From the NCBI RefSeq assembly GCF_003324165.1, contig NW_025407894.1, positions 1 through 56,178 on the forward strand: DNA of 56,178 nt, read 5' to 3'. Under the pieces are notes generated by a model. That model was not told where the DNA came from, made no database searches, and saw only the letters and a program-made list of their open reading frames with translations. Both the position numbers and the translations under genes were made by a program. This document shows positions 18,662-28,685 of this stretch, one piece after another (position 1 is the first letter of the stretch; each line of letters begins with the position of its first letter). Source of the stretch: Naegleria lovaniensis. Its lineage: Eukaryota; Heterolobosea; Eutetramitea; Acrasida; Naegleriidae.

Positions 18662-19136
18662 TAAAGAGCCGGTTTTAATGAACGTTCAAAATTTAAAAAT
18701 AAAAAAATATTTTTAAAACCTTGGAAATTCCACTTCCAAATTCTGGAAGCGCATGAATTGGCAATTTCGGGTCCTAAATTGTTGTGCATAGGACGGCTGT
18801 TGAACACAACGAAATGTTGTTGTGCTGTGATTGTTGTTGTGAACAATTTGTTGGTTGTTGTTGTTGGGATTTCTGAACTATCAATAATTTGGATGGAAAA
18901 AGAAAGAGAGTCATTGAATTCGTCCATGCTGATTTTTTTGAGTGTTTTTTTTGTTTGGCTCTTGAAATTGAATAATAAATCGGTTCTTTTTATGACAGTT
19001 GACTGTTGAGTGTTCTCAACTCAATTTCGTAACAACAGTCTGGTTTTCTTGTAAAATCAAAAGAACCAATCGTCACAAAAGCACCAAAAATTAAAGGGAG
19101 TTCAATACGATTACAGGGTTTAAGCTATCCAAAATA
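18593..19136. other. intergenic with a possible truncated minus-strand coding remnant
   Basis: An ATG at 18927 on the minus strand opens about 60 residues of host-like coding sequence (MDEFNDSLSFSIQIIDSSEIP, then Thr/Asn/Gln-rich) down to ~18740. There it runs into an AT-rich segment and then antisense transposase sequence. It may be the 5' end of a gene cut by insertion of the block, or chance. The rest of the region shows no gene. Confidence 0.25.
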
Positions 19137-19571
19137 CTATTGATAATTATTTTCCAATGCATTGCTTGTCATCATTGATTGGGTCTCTTGTTGAGCTGGT
19201 GTTATCGACGTTTCATTTTCAACATTATCATCAGAAGATGATGCTGCACCTTGTTTCTTTTTCATTTTAGAAGCTTCCTTTCGTTCAGCTTCCTCCAACT
19301 GTTGCTTTTCCATTCTCATTAATCTTCTATAATCTCCAAACACGACTTTCATCAATTGTCTTTTTTGAACATCGGGAACACTCTTGGATTGTAATGTAGA
19401 AATAACCTTGTTGGTCTCTCTAATTTGATACTCATCTGCATCCTTTCTTTTCAATCCCAATTGTAAATGTTCAATACACCAAGTTAATTCCGAGTCGAGT
19501 TGAGCCTTTTTCTCTTCCGAGAGTTGAACTTTGGGCAACGATGAAGAAGGAGCTTTTTTCAGTGGTGGCAT
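19137..19571 (-). CDS. UPF0488 (C8orf33-like) protein
   Basis: 144 aa from the ATG at 19571 (context AATAAAAAAATG); an in-frame ATG at 19604 would add 11 residues. The core at ~25-95 matches UPF0488: SELTWCIEHLQLGLKRK, then a helix and VQKRQLMKVVFGDYRRLM. The family is found in animals and many protists and has no firmly known role; human C8orf33 has been linked to chromatin. The N-terminus is Ser/Lys/Pro-rich, a basic helix (KEASKMKKKQ) follows the core, and the tail is Gln/Asn/Thr-rich and disordered. A coiled coil is likely in the middle. No intron. Confidence 0.7.
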   Translation of the reverse strand: MPPLKKAPSSSLPKVQLSEEKKAQLDSELTWCIEHLQLGLKRKDADEYQIRETNKVISTLQSKSVPDVQKRQLMKVVFGDYRRLMRMEKQQLEEAERKEASKMKKKQGAASSSDDNVENETSITPAQQETQSMMTSNALENNYQ

Positions 19572-19759
19572 TTTTTTATTGAACCTCAGTAACAAAAATC
19601 TCATTGGATTCTATTGATGATAATAAATTCATAACAGCTGCAGTTATTAATGAACAAGGTTGAAAAAGCATCGTTTACCAATAATTCTTGTAATGTTTGG
19701 ATTTGTTTTCAAATTAAAAATTCAAAAAAATATTTCAAAACCAATTTGCTTCGTTCATT

Positions 19760-19987
19760 TCACTCCAACATGCTCCGAGCAAAAAGCAAAACAAGATTAG
19801 TGATTAGGTTGGAACTTCTCAAACGGTCAAATGGTATCATCACGATACGGTCCATTTGTTCTAATGGAGGAGGATAGGAAGGCACAGTTTGATGAATTAA
19901 TACGTAATGTTGGTCAATGAGGGCATTCCGATACAAAGAAGCCTGCATGGAGAACGTGTTCGAATTGGTGCCTACATTCTTGCTCAT
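19760..19987 (-). CDS. small hypothetical protein
   Basis: 75 aa, ATG at 19987 in the context AAAAATGAG. No family recognised. It has a coherent composition, with a likely amphipathic segment MDRIVMIPFDRLRSSNLI and a hydrophobic end LVLLFARSM. It is divergent from the receptor gene whose ATG is at 20107. It could be a real short gene or the first exon of one. Confidence 0.3.
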   Translation of the reverse strand: MSKNVGTNSNTFSMQASLYRNALIDQHYVLIHQTVPSYPPPLEQMDRIVMIPFDRLRSSNLITNLVLLFARSMLE

Positions 19988-20106
19988 TTTTGGATTTTTT
20001 CGATATGTTAGGTTGGATTTCGTTCATGGTGGATTATTTCAGATACGATAACGTAATCGTCATTTTCAAATCTTGTCAATCACGTGGAACATCCACACCC
20101 AACAAA

Positions 20107-22326
20107 ATGGCCACACATGCCACCCACACTCCTCTCATCTTGCTGTTGCTTGTGTCTTTGCTTTTGACACATGTATGGGCTATATCTCAACAAACTCCCT
20201 ACGCAGCAGTTCTCTCATCTTCAAGTCTCAGAAAGCTCTCGAATGGAGACACATTGGTTGGAGTACACACCTTTTTGACCCTCTTCGTGTGGAAGGACAG
20301 GGTATTTAACAATGTGTCCACATCTAATTCGTTCTTTTCTGATTGGCTCGACAAACTCAATTCTTCATCAAGTGCTATTGTTTTGACACGAGACGATTTT
20401 ATTCAACTGATGATGAAGAAAAAAGGGGAGATAACACAAGTAGGCACCTCCATCAAAATTGGAATCGAAAACCACAACTTTGCCTCTTTTAATGAGATGC
20501 TGAAATTTCATAACTTGACATCTGACACGTTACCCATAACTGTTCGCAAAATGAGGGTGTGGTCAGAGCCATGTAGAATAGGTAACGTATTTGAACAACA
20601 CGATGCTGTTGTTATGGATCCTTATGATTTTGCTTTTTACTTGAGAACATACAGAGATCGAACACAACAGTCTACAACAGCATCTCAAAATTACCTCAAT
20701 ACTAATGATTTCATTCCAATTCCTTTGATTCCAAACACACTGATAGTGAAGAGTGCTAAAAATACATGGTCCGACAATACCAATCTCCTCCAAAATCAAA
20801 CCATGGGTTTAATGTTTGATTACGCGGATATGACATGTCTAAATGCTGACGTAGCAGATGCACAAACCTATCGATTCTTGACAGGGTACTCTAATTTCAC
20901 TCAACAAGATGCAGAGTTAGTTCGATATATCTCTCGAAAAGCTATTTCCTACGACTGGAGAGTGTATAACCATTACATGCCTTTATTTCTAGCCTCACAT
21001 AACTTGACTTCACCTAATTGGAACTTGAATGCTGTCGTAAGCTCTCTATTTCCTTCCACATGTCATCCATGTGGTACTGATACTCTTTGTCTCTCCAAGA
21101 TCTTCCGGCCTGAAACAGATTCTGGTATATTTCCCCAATTCATAATTTTCATACTCTATTTCGTGCTATTATTTGCAACAGGAAGCTACAAAATTCCAGC
21201 ATTTAAGAGAAGACTTCTTGTTCCTTACACACCATTACTTCTATTTATTGTATTTTTAATGTTTTGCAATTTTTTAGTGAGACTTTGCTCTCCAATATTC
21301 CATTTTGTTTCAATGATCATTTATACATGGTTTTTCCTAATCTATTTCTTTTCAGTAGTGCGATTTTATTATTTGAGAAATTTATATACATTTATTTCAA
21401 AGTCAAGGCATAAAAAATTGCTCAAAATATTGGCCACCAATCGAGTTGGGTTGTTCATCACAGGTTTTCTCTCATTTATGATGAGTGTAGTATTTTCTTC
21501 GATTGGAATTTATATTTTCTTTGGAAATTCTATTGAGGAGACTAATACTTTCCGAGTAATATTTTTATTCGTAATTATTATTTTGGGCAGCATACTTGCC
21601 TTAATTGCAATATCATTTGACATTTTTGTAAATAGAAAGAAGATTAGACAAAAAGGGCTTTTTACTTTTCTATTATTTGACGACCCTTTTTATGTGCGTA
21701 TTGATTTAATTTCCATTAGCTTGGTCATCATTGTGGCCATTCTTGTAATATTGGGCAACACTATACCCGGATTAGCAGAAGCAGCTACTTCAGGAGGTGC
21801 CAGCGCCATACTCAACACAGTTCTTTGTATTTGCTGTGTCATGTTTTGTGGAGGAACAACACTCACCATTGAAATTGTCAAAAAGCTTAGAAATCGAAAT
21901 GCAAAGAAAACCTCGACCGAACTTCAAGATTTGCTCGCAGAAAATATTGACCTCTTGGAATTACTCAAAGAATATGCCTCTAAAGAATTTAGTATTGAAA
22001 ATATTGAACTCTTTTCATTGTTGAAATCCATCAAAAGTGAAACGGTCTCACTTTCACAATTAGAAGACATTGAGAAGGATTTTATTGCTAATTTTTCGAA
22101 ATATGAAATTAATTTACCATCCAGCACAAAACATCACTTTTACAAGCTTCTTGAAGAGTGCAGAAATGCAAATCTCCAACAAGTATCGACACAGAAATTG
22201 TTCGACGTGATTTGGAACGAATTAATCATCAACATTTTGGACACCTTTGGGCGCTTGGAACAAACAGCTCAATATAAGGAATGGCTATCGATCAAGACAA
22301 TGCAAGAGAATAGAGGCCTGAAATAA
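20107..22326 (+). CDS. seven-transmembrane receptor with C-terminal RGS domain
   Basis: 739 aa from the ATG at 20107, which opens a signal peptide (LILLLLVSLLLTHVWA). Residues ~30-340 are an extracellular region with N-glycosylation sites and paired cysteines; I cannot assign a ligand-binding fold. Seven hydrophobic helices lie between ~344 and 590. The cytosolic C-terminus, ~603-735, is an RGS domain beginning ELQDLLAENIDLLELLKEYA and containing the family helices to FDVIWNELIINIL. RGS domains accelerate GTP hydrolysis by G-alpha. The layout is like the 7TM-RGS proteins of plants and the many RGS receptors of amoebae. It would sense an extracellular signal and dampen G-protein output at the plasma membrane. 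Confidence 0.8.
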   Translation: MATHATHTPLILLLLVSLLLTHVWAISQQTPYAAVLSSSSLRKLSNGDTLVGVHTFLTLFVWKDRVFNNVSTSNSFFSDWLDKLNSSSSAIVLTRDDFIQLMMKKKGEITQVGTSIKIGIENHNFASFNEMLKFHNLTSDTLPITVRKMRVWSEPCRIGNVFEQHDAVVMDPYDFAFYLRTYRDRTQQSTTASQNYLNTNDFIPIPLIPNTLIVKSAKNTWSDNTNLLQNQTMGLMFDYADMTCLNADVADAQTYRFLTGYSNFTQQDAELVRYISRKAISYDWRVYNHYMPLFLASHNLTSPNWNLNAVVSSLFPSTCHPCGTDTLCLSKIFRPETDSGIFPQFIIFILYFVLLFATGSYKIPAFKRRLLVPYTPLLLFIVFLMFCNFLVRLCSPIFHFVSMIIYTWFFLIYFFSVVRFYYLRNLYTFISKSRHKKLLKILATNRVGLFITGFLSFMMSVVFSSIGIYIFFGNSIEETNTFRVIFLFVIIILGSILALIAISFDIFVNRKKIRQKGLFTFLLFDDPFYVRIDLISISLVIIVAILVILGNTIPGLAEAATSGGASAILNTVLCICCVMFCGGTTLTIEIVKKLRNRNAKKTSTELQDLLAENIDLLELLKEYASKEFSIENIELFSLLKSIKSETVSLSQLEDIEKDFIANFSKYEINLPSSTKHHFYKLLEECRNANLQQVSTQKLFDVIWNELIINILDTFGRLEQTAQYKEWLSIKTMQENRGLK

Positions 22327-22428
22327 CCACCGAAAGATGTCACAGAGTGAGCCATTTTGATGAATTTGTATTATATATGTAATTTCATGTATGAATTTTA
22401 TTTACAATGAAAGGAAAACGTTAAGAGA

Positions 22429-23286
22429 TTAATCGAATTTGTGAAATTTTTCTCGCATAGCATCAACTGGATACAAGTAACCTCCAATTCCTAACAATCC
22501 AAAATAAGCAGCGGCCAACATGGCCACAATTCCTCCCAAAAGGAAGGGTCTTTTTACCTTATATCCCAGAGCAGTATTCAATCCAAACAGCATGTGATAG
22601 ACACCAGTAGTCATTAGAATTCCAAAGTAAGACATTCCAATGAAATGACCCACTCCCTTCTCTAAGAAGTGTCTCAACGCAGCAAATTCTTGTTGATACG
22701 AATTTGCAAATCTCACACCATAAATATGACCAGGAATGAGTACGGAGAGAACGTATCCCGAATATTGATGAAGTCTTTTCCAAATCGAAATGGAGGGTTT
22801 TTTCACTACTAATGTTTCCATATTGGAATTTCTTTGAATATTTCTCTTCTCCAATTCTTGAGTTTCAACATTTTTCATCAATGACTTGGGAGGAAAATAG
22901 TTCAAATAGAAAAAGTAAGAATTTGCCAACAAGTGAACAATGAGAGGACTCATCATGACTAAACCTTCTACTGTCTTGGAAGGACGATACCATGCTCGAG
23001 TCGATTCCAATACTTGATCATAGGTTTGAGGAGAAAGAGCTGCTGAAACTGTTGTGGCCACATGCATGGATGTGAATACGGAGAAGGCAATTCCGCTCCA
23101 GTGTTGAATTTTTCGAAACAAGGGAGTCCAGAATTTTGTAATGGACGCGTCTTTGTGTTTCATGAAGGATGTTCCATCGTTGGATTGATTTGAAGTATGC
23201 ATTGACGAGGCCATTTTGTGAGATGATAAGGTTCGAGTGATGGTTATTTCTTTTTGTTTGGCTGTTGAAACAGATGAAATTTTCAT
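22429..23286 (-). CDS. Mcp1-like (DUF1691) mitochondrial membrane protein
   Basis: Single exon, 285 aa, ATG at 23286. Five hydrophobic helices are arranged as two related halves, each starting with a helix that carries SG and histidines: IQHWSGIAFSVFTSMHVATT and LHQYSGYVLSVLIPGHIYG. Further helix histidines (IVHLLANS, VGHFIGMSYFG, VYHMLFG) fit a b-type haem fold as in DUF1691 and succinate dehydrogenase anchor subunits. Yeast Mcp1 is an outer mitochondrial membrane protein involved in lipid transfer with Vps13. The N-terminal ~50 residues are Ser/Thr-rich. A succinate dehydrogenase cytochrome b subunit is the alternative, but the length and pairing favour Mcp1. Confidence 0.6.
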   Translation of the reverse strand: MKISSVSTAKQKEITITRTLSSHKMASSMHTSNQSNDGTSFMKHKDASITKFWTPLFRKIQHWSGIAFSVFTSMHVATTVSAALSPQTYDQVLESTRAWYRPSKTVEGLVMMSPLIVHLLANSYFFYLNYFPPKSLMKNVETQELEKRNIQRNSNMETLVVKKPSISIWKRLHQYSGYVLSVLIPGHIYGVRFANSYQQEFAALRHFLEKGVGHFIGMSYFGILMTTGVYHMLFGLNTALGYKVKRPFLLGGIVAMLAAAYFGLLGIGGYLYPVDAMREKFHKFD

Positions 23287-23542
23287 TATTCATTGTCGAG
23301 CGGCCTAAATGTCGCTGGTTTGTGAAAAAGTCCTCTTTGCATGGAATATTGTCCTCAATGGAGAAAACTAATCAAAAACCAGACAAGCTCATTTTCAAAC
23401 AACTCTGTCATTTACAACGATTCATCTATTTTCATCCCAACGAGACTACCAGCACTGTATTCCCATTATCCATGAAACGAAACTGTCTAAAAAACTCCCT
23501 TTCGATTGAAGATGAAAATCTTTCCGCCAAAAAGTAATTGAG

Positions 23543-24961
23543 ATGACAACAACAAAAAAAATGCGACCATACAAACACGTGCATTTGTTTCGATCGGCAG
23601 CAGCAAACAACTCTTCGTCCGATGGACTCTCACCAAAAGAGTCCAATTGGTTTAGACCAGTAGCCATTTTACCACTCGAAGAGGATCTAGCTCGGCAGGA
23701 TGATGATACTGAACAACAACAACAACCAATGTATGAATATTCGATTGGTGTGAGTGATAGTCATGTTTGCATCACAGAAGGAGACTTGGTCTATTTTTGG
23801 GGAGGAAGAAATTCAACAAAGGGAATGGTAAGTGTCTTTGAGTCATCATTGCCTGATGATATAAAAATTATGATGATGTGATGCTATTGATCTTGCTGTT
23901 GACACTTTCTAAATTTGGACTTTGGATATCTTTTGAAATCTAGATTCATATCTATGATATGTCATTAAATCGATGGCTACCTCCAATTGAAGCTGTCTCA
24001 ATTCTTGTTCCACAAACGAGGTATTACCATGGCTTTGTGAAACAAGGAAAAGATCCAATTTTCTGGCTGTATGGTAAGTGTGAAATTTTGTTGTTTCACT
24101 ACAAATTGTCACAATCTAATTCATTGTGAAATCAATTGAATATCTTTAGGAGGTGTCAATGAGGAAGCTCCCAATCAAGCACAGTGGACCGATGAACTCT
24201 ATAGCTTCAATTTAACCACTCGAATGTGGTACAAACATTCAAATGGTCCTTCTAAACTCCGAGGACATATTTTCCTTTATCGAAAATCCAATCATTCCTT
24301 ACTGCTCTATTCTGGAAATGATTCCTACTCTACCAATGAAATGTATGAATATAATATTTCTAAATGCACTTGGAAAAAAATTTTCCAGAAAAACTACATT
24401 TCTGCTCGTGCCTATGCAAGTGGAAATATTGTATATAATCAAGGAAAAGAGTTGCTAATTGTTTATGGAGGAGATGTCGGAGTTGGAGCACAAGAATTGA
24501 GCGATGAATTATGTATCTATGATTTTGCTGATCAAAAATGGAGAATAGTTGACCTCATGGGAACCTCAATACCACCTCCATTGTTTGGTCATGCCAATTC
24601 GACATGCCAAATTTCTCCAACGGAATTGTTGATCTATGGTGGATGTGACGATCAATATATTCCCTATTCTCATTGCTTTATTTTTAATTTTGTGACAGAA
24701 CAGTGGAAGGCAATTAACGTGACTAATATCAAAGCATTGAATTGTTCTTCCATGTTTATTGATAAGAAACGAGGAAAAATTCATCTCTATGGAGGTTATG
24801 ACTCTGGATCACGAAGTAATACTTTCATGACCATTGAAATGAATACCATTCTCAATTATAGATGTTTGAGAGCATTTCCAAATCTATTTTCAGCTTTAAT
24901 TAGGGATAATTTAACAGACATCTCAATTGTAGCACATGATATTTATTACATGCATGATTAG
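23543..24961 (+). CDS. kelch-repeat beta-propeller protein
   Basis: Three exons: 23543-23827, 23944-24073 and 24150-24961, with GTAAGT donors; the frame is kept. The product is about 408 aa. Kelch blades are visible as repeated hydrophobic-GG and W motifs: DLVYFWGGRNSTKGM, WLYGGVNEE, LLIVYGGDVGVG, LLIYGGCDDQY and IHLYGGYDSGS, each followed by an aromatic or KWR/QWKAI turn. Six blades would fit. There is no BTB or F-box, so it is probably a scaffold or binding protein. The N-terminal ~65 residues are basic and Gln-rich. A 59-codon ATG ORF at 23361-23537 ends just upstream of the start and may be a uORF. Confidence 0.8.
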
Positions 24962-25121
24962 AGTATTGATTCCATCTCTTTCACTATTTATTAGCTCCGT
25001 ATTTCCAAGTTTTTGAATTTTTAATTTCACAAAACTTGGAGTCTCACTCAGATCTTTCATAATTGTATACAATGATGAGACACATTTTTCAATCCATCAC
25101 ACCACAACCCCGGCGTATGAC

Positions 25122-25141
25122 CCATTCGTTCGATCAAAAAA
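25122..25141. repeat. target-site duplication, left copy
   Basis: ccattcgttcgatcaaaaaa here is identical over 20 nt to 29891-29910. The pair brackets the retrotransposon and marks its ends to the base. Confidence 0.92.
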
Positions 25142-25230
25142 TACAGGGATGGGTTTATTGAAGAATAAACAAATTATAGGTACTCAATTGTCCGACGAGA
25201 GTGTGTCTAATGGGTGTGTATGTGTGGGGT

Positions 25231-28200
25231 TTAAATGTTGTCGGAGTTGAGTTCGCCAAGCTGATTGCTACATGTTTCCCAAGCAGTTGCAAATTTTGCA
25301 GTTTTGGGTTTAATTATATATCCTCTAGCCTTCTTGAGTACAGTAGAACTGTTCCAAGTGGCGTTTTTGTAACAACTGCCAACATAAGCAGCGAATGAGA
25401 GATATATTTCATTTAGCCAATCAGTCAAGGCTGGGGGAGATAGGTCTAGTTGTTGGAGAGATTCGTCTTTGATACTACCATTCCACTCCATTGGAATACA
25501 AGAGAGAGAATGGTTAGAGGGAAGTCTGACAAGCGGGGCGTTGAATTTGAGGGAACTATTGTCCCATTTTGTGTATAATGATTTGATTTCTGGGCTACAC
25601 ATGGCGCATGAGGTGAATACATGTTCCCAGTTGGCTTTGGTGTTGCAAATGTGGCAATTAGGGTAATCTTTTCCGAAATTTCTAAGGATTTCTGCTTTGT
25701 GCAGGTGAGCAAATAACAGTCGTTGCTGGAATGGTTTGAGTGAATAATTGTTCCAAAAGGAGATGGTACATGGATGCCAGATTCTATTATGGTCTAAGGT
25801 TCCAAGGCCAGAAATGCTCATGGTTGATCTATCACTGTTTAGCAATTCAGTTCTAGGGTCGACAGGGGTTTCGTATTCATTGACAAATGAATATCGTTCA
25901 TCAATGTATTGGAGAGACCAATTATTTTGAGCAGCAATATTTTTCACGTGGTTCCAAAATGGTTCGTTAAAAGTAGTATCTTTCCAAGCAGCCAAAGCTA
26001 TATTTTTGGTGATGGAGGATGAGGAATTGAATAATCTAACTGCTGTGCAAATAGGTTCAATAGAGAATAAAATAGAGGGGCGAGTAATACCAAGACCCCC
26101 AATTTGTTTGCAATTAAAAACGACTGATTTTGATAATGTGTAATCTAATCCAATAGCCTTTCTGATAAAATTAGCAACCATAATATCTGCTTTGTCTAGA
26201 GAATTCTTACTGATTCCATTGAAGCTACAGGCATATCTAGGCAATGATATAATTTTAGACATAATTGTAGTGGTGATACTGTTGAGATATAGATTAGAAG
26301 TTTTAGCTGATGCAAGTCGATTCGAGATTTTGTTGACTGGGTTATCAGAGGACCAAGAAAGATTATCCTTAAAGGTACATATACCCCCAAGGTATTCAAT
26401 AGAAGTAGACGAGGCAATTGTATCCTGTCCAATAGTGACTAGGGCTTTAGATAGTTTAGATTTAGCTGTAATAGCTAAGAGCTTGCATTTCTTGGGAGCT
26501 AAAGCGAGTCCTATTTTCTTTAACTCTCGGCCGAGGCTTTTAAGAGAGGAATTCATTTCAATCTTAGTATTAGCTATCAATAAAATATCATCGGCATATA
26601 ATAATAAAAGGATAGTAATATCAAATATTTGGACTCCTTTTAGTTTTTCTTGTATATTAGTTGAGGAGTTAATATAGAGATTAAACCATGCTGGACTTGA
26701 AGGGTCGCCTTGTGGGACTCCAACATTCGCATCGAAAGGGGAGGATAGGAATCCGTTAACTAGTACTTTCATAACGCTATTGGAAATCATGGATGTCAAG
26801 AGATTAATGACAGAGCTACGGAAACCATGTTTTTTGAGAATGCTGATAAATCTTTTATGGATTACTGATCCATAAGCATTTTTGATATCTAAAGCCATAG
26901 CGAATACTTCTTGTTTGTGCTGACATTTGTATGCTAGGGCAGTCCGAAGATTGATAAGGTGCTCTAATGTTGAGCCTTTTTTCATGAATCCTCGCTGAGC
27001 AGTATGGATTAAATTAGCCTCTTCAAGGATATTCATGAATTGTTTGTTGATAATAGAAGAAAATAGGCGATAGATCACAGATAATACTACTATAGGTCTA
27101 AAGTCTGATAATTTTGTAGGCATATTGACTTTGGGTAATGGGAGTAGAATACCAATACCCAATTCTTTAGGAACCATTTCACTGTCAATTGTGTGATTGA
27201 TACATTTTGCAAGTACTTGGAGCGAATTGTTGTCTAGAATTTTCAACAACGGCACCGAGATATTATCATAGCCAGCCATGGAATTTTTTGTTTTAGAAAT
27301 AACTTTACCCAACTCTTTGGCAGTGATATGTTGGAATTTCCATTGGGCTACAGTATTATTTTTCTTGATTTCCGGAAGGGTTTTAGTCACTTCTTGTTCT
27401 GTGTTAAACATGGCTGAAAAATGATCTACAATTATCGAGTTATGGTTACTTTGGACTACATTGAGTATAGAAGAACTGACTAATTCTTTTCTGAAGGCAT
27501 AGGAGTACGGTTGTTTAGAGCTAAGATTGTTAATTCTATTCACGAAGACCCGTTTACGGTCAGCCAATAGAGATCCAATAAGCTTGTTAAGCGAGGCTTT
27601 AGCTTCCTCTAATTTAGCCTTAATATTGTTGAGGCTAAAATTATTATTCAAGAACTGGCTGGTGACAGTAGAGACATATTTACGCTTATAAAGATACTGT
27701 TTCAAATCAAAAATGATCGTCTGAAATTGTCTAACATTACGATTATCAGTAATCAATGAAGGCTTGTCGGTGCTAGGAGAGCCATATTTCTTCACAATTT
27801 TAGCAAGGGTATTTTGGGCTTCTAAGAGAGTGCTAGGGTTGTCCATAGCAAAATCGTTATTAATTTCCTTCATCTTGGATTGCAGAGTTTTAGGATGAAT
27901 AATATATTTGTTGAACTTTTCTGGGAAGTCTAAAATAGGGTTACTGGGAAAGGAGATAGTTAAAAGTTTGTGAGAATAAGCAGTAGAAACATCATCTACA
28001 TTAGAATAATCATTGTGGGAAGTAATAATATGGTCCGGGCGAGAAAAACCATGAGAGTATTTGTTGCGTTGAGAGAACGAAGGTGTGTTTGGAATGGGAA
28101 CAACATCAAAGAGCTTCAATTTGTCACATTGGTCAATTAATAGTCGCTCATGGGCAGCATAGGATACCTTATTGAATGTTTTAGTATTGGCATTCAAGTC

Positions 28201-28683
28201 TCCCAATATGACAATACGTTCACCATGCAAGACCGCTGTTTGAGCAGCAATGTTGATAATATTGAGAGCCTTATTCATGAATTCTAATTTGTTTTTGTTA
28301 GCCGGGCCATACCAATTGAAAATACGGACCACACCTAGGCATTTATGTTCCAAAATGACTTCTGATAGTCTGCCTTGAATATGCTCGATGAATTGGAGTA
28401 CCTTAATAAAAGGTGACGGTTTGACAATAGTAGCAATTCCTGCTCCATTATCTCCCTCGGTGGCGTTGGAAGTATAGACTAAGTAGCCACGAAAGAAGGA
28501 CCTGAAATACCATACATTCCAATAGTCTTCCGTACTGGATTTTAAATGAGTTTCCTGGATATTAAGGATATCCAGTTCATATTTTCGGGCTAGGGTAAGT
28601 AATTGAGATTGTTTTACCCAGCCAACTCCTCCGAAATTAGCAGTACCTAAATTGAAGGAGTTTCTTATAGAATGAGAGGCCAT
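25231..28683 (-). CDS. LINE ORF2: endonuclease and reverse transcriptase
   Basis: 1,150 aa, ATG at 28683 overlapping the ORF1 stop. The EEP endonuclease at ~1-225 shows the expected residues: Glu44 in NIQETHL, Asn123/Tyr125 in NWYGPANK, Asp162/Asn164 in LGDLNAN, and Asp217-His218 in SRPDHI. The reverse transcriptase (~480-760) has the DFRPIVVLSVIYRLF block, QRGFMKKGST, the first catalytic Asp in ALDIKNAYGSV, GVPQGDPSSP, and the YADD box at ~695-698. A C-terminal CxxC...H...C knuckle (CHICNTKANWEHVFTSC) lies near 1010-1026. These are all the activities needed for target-primed reverse transcription. No RNase H domain is seen. The frame is fully intact. Confidence 0.95.
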   Translation of the reverse strand: MASHSIRNSFNLGTANFGGVGWVKQSQLLTLARKYELDILNIQETHLKSSTEDYWNVWYFRSFFRGYLVYTSNATEGDNGAGIATIVKPSPFIKVLQFIEHIQGRLSEVILEHKCLGVVRIFNWYGPANKNKLEFMNKALNIINIAAQTAVLHGERIVILGDLNANTKTFNKVSYAAHERLLIDQCDKLKLFDVVPIPNTPSFSQRNKYSHGFSRPDHIITSHNDYSNVDDVSTAYSHKLLTISFPSNPILDFPEKFNKYIIHPKTLQSKMKEINNDFAMDNPSTLLEAQNTLAKIVKKYGSPSTDKPSLITDNRNVRQFQTIIFDLKQYLYKRKYVSTVTSQFLNNNFSLNNIKAKLEEAKASLNKLIGSLLADRKRVFVNRINNLSSKQPYSYAFRKELVSSSILNVVQSNHNSIIVDHFSAMFNTEQEVTKTLPEIKKNNTVAQWKFQHITAKELGKVISKTKNSMAGYDNISVPLLKILDNNSLQVLAKCINHTIDSEMVPKELGIGILLPLPKVNMPTKLSDFRPIVVLSVIYRLFSSIINKQFMNILEEANLIHTAQRGFMKKGSTLEHLINLRTALAYKCQHKQEVFAMALDIKNAYGSVIHKRFISILKKHGFRSSVINLLTSMISNSVMKVLVNGFLSSPFDANVGVPQGDPSSPAWFNLYINSSTNIQEKLKGVQIFDITILLLLYADDILLIANTKIEMNSSLKSLGRELKKIGLALAPKKCKLLAITAKSKLSKALVTIGQDTIASSTSIEYLGGICTFKDNLSWSSDNPVNKISNRLASAKTSNLYLNSITTTIMSKIISLPRYACSFNGISKNSLDKADIMVANFIRKAIGLDYTLSKSVVFNCKQIGGLGITRPSILFSIEPICTAVRLFNSSSSITKNIALAAWKDTTFNEPFWNHVKNIAAQNNWSLQYIDERYSFVNEYETPVDPRTELLNSDRSTMSISGLGTLDHNRIWHPCTISFWNNYSLKPFQQRLLFAHLHKAEILRNFGKDYPNCHICNTKANWEHVFTSCAMCSPEIKSLYTKWDNSSLKFNAPLVRLPSNHSLSCIPMEWNGSIKDESLQQLDLSPPALTDWLNEIYLSFAAYVGSCYKNATWNSSTVLKKARGYIIKPKTAKFATAWETCSNQLGELNSDNI

Positions 28684-28685
28684 TA
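28681..28685 (-). promoter_or_regulatory. TAATG stop-start overlap between ORF1 and ORF2
   Basis: On the sense strand the ORF1 TAA and the ORF2 ATG share one A (TAATG). The same arrangement supports termination-reinitiation in the insect LINE SART1. By analogy ORF2 would be made by reinitiation, at a lower level than ORF1. Confidence 0.8.

Noticed and set aside
13798-18768. Shared attggcaattt at both sides of the island as terminal repeats
   Set aside because: Eleven nucleotides is within chance for this base composition, and the positions do not coincide with gene edges.
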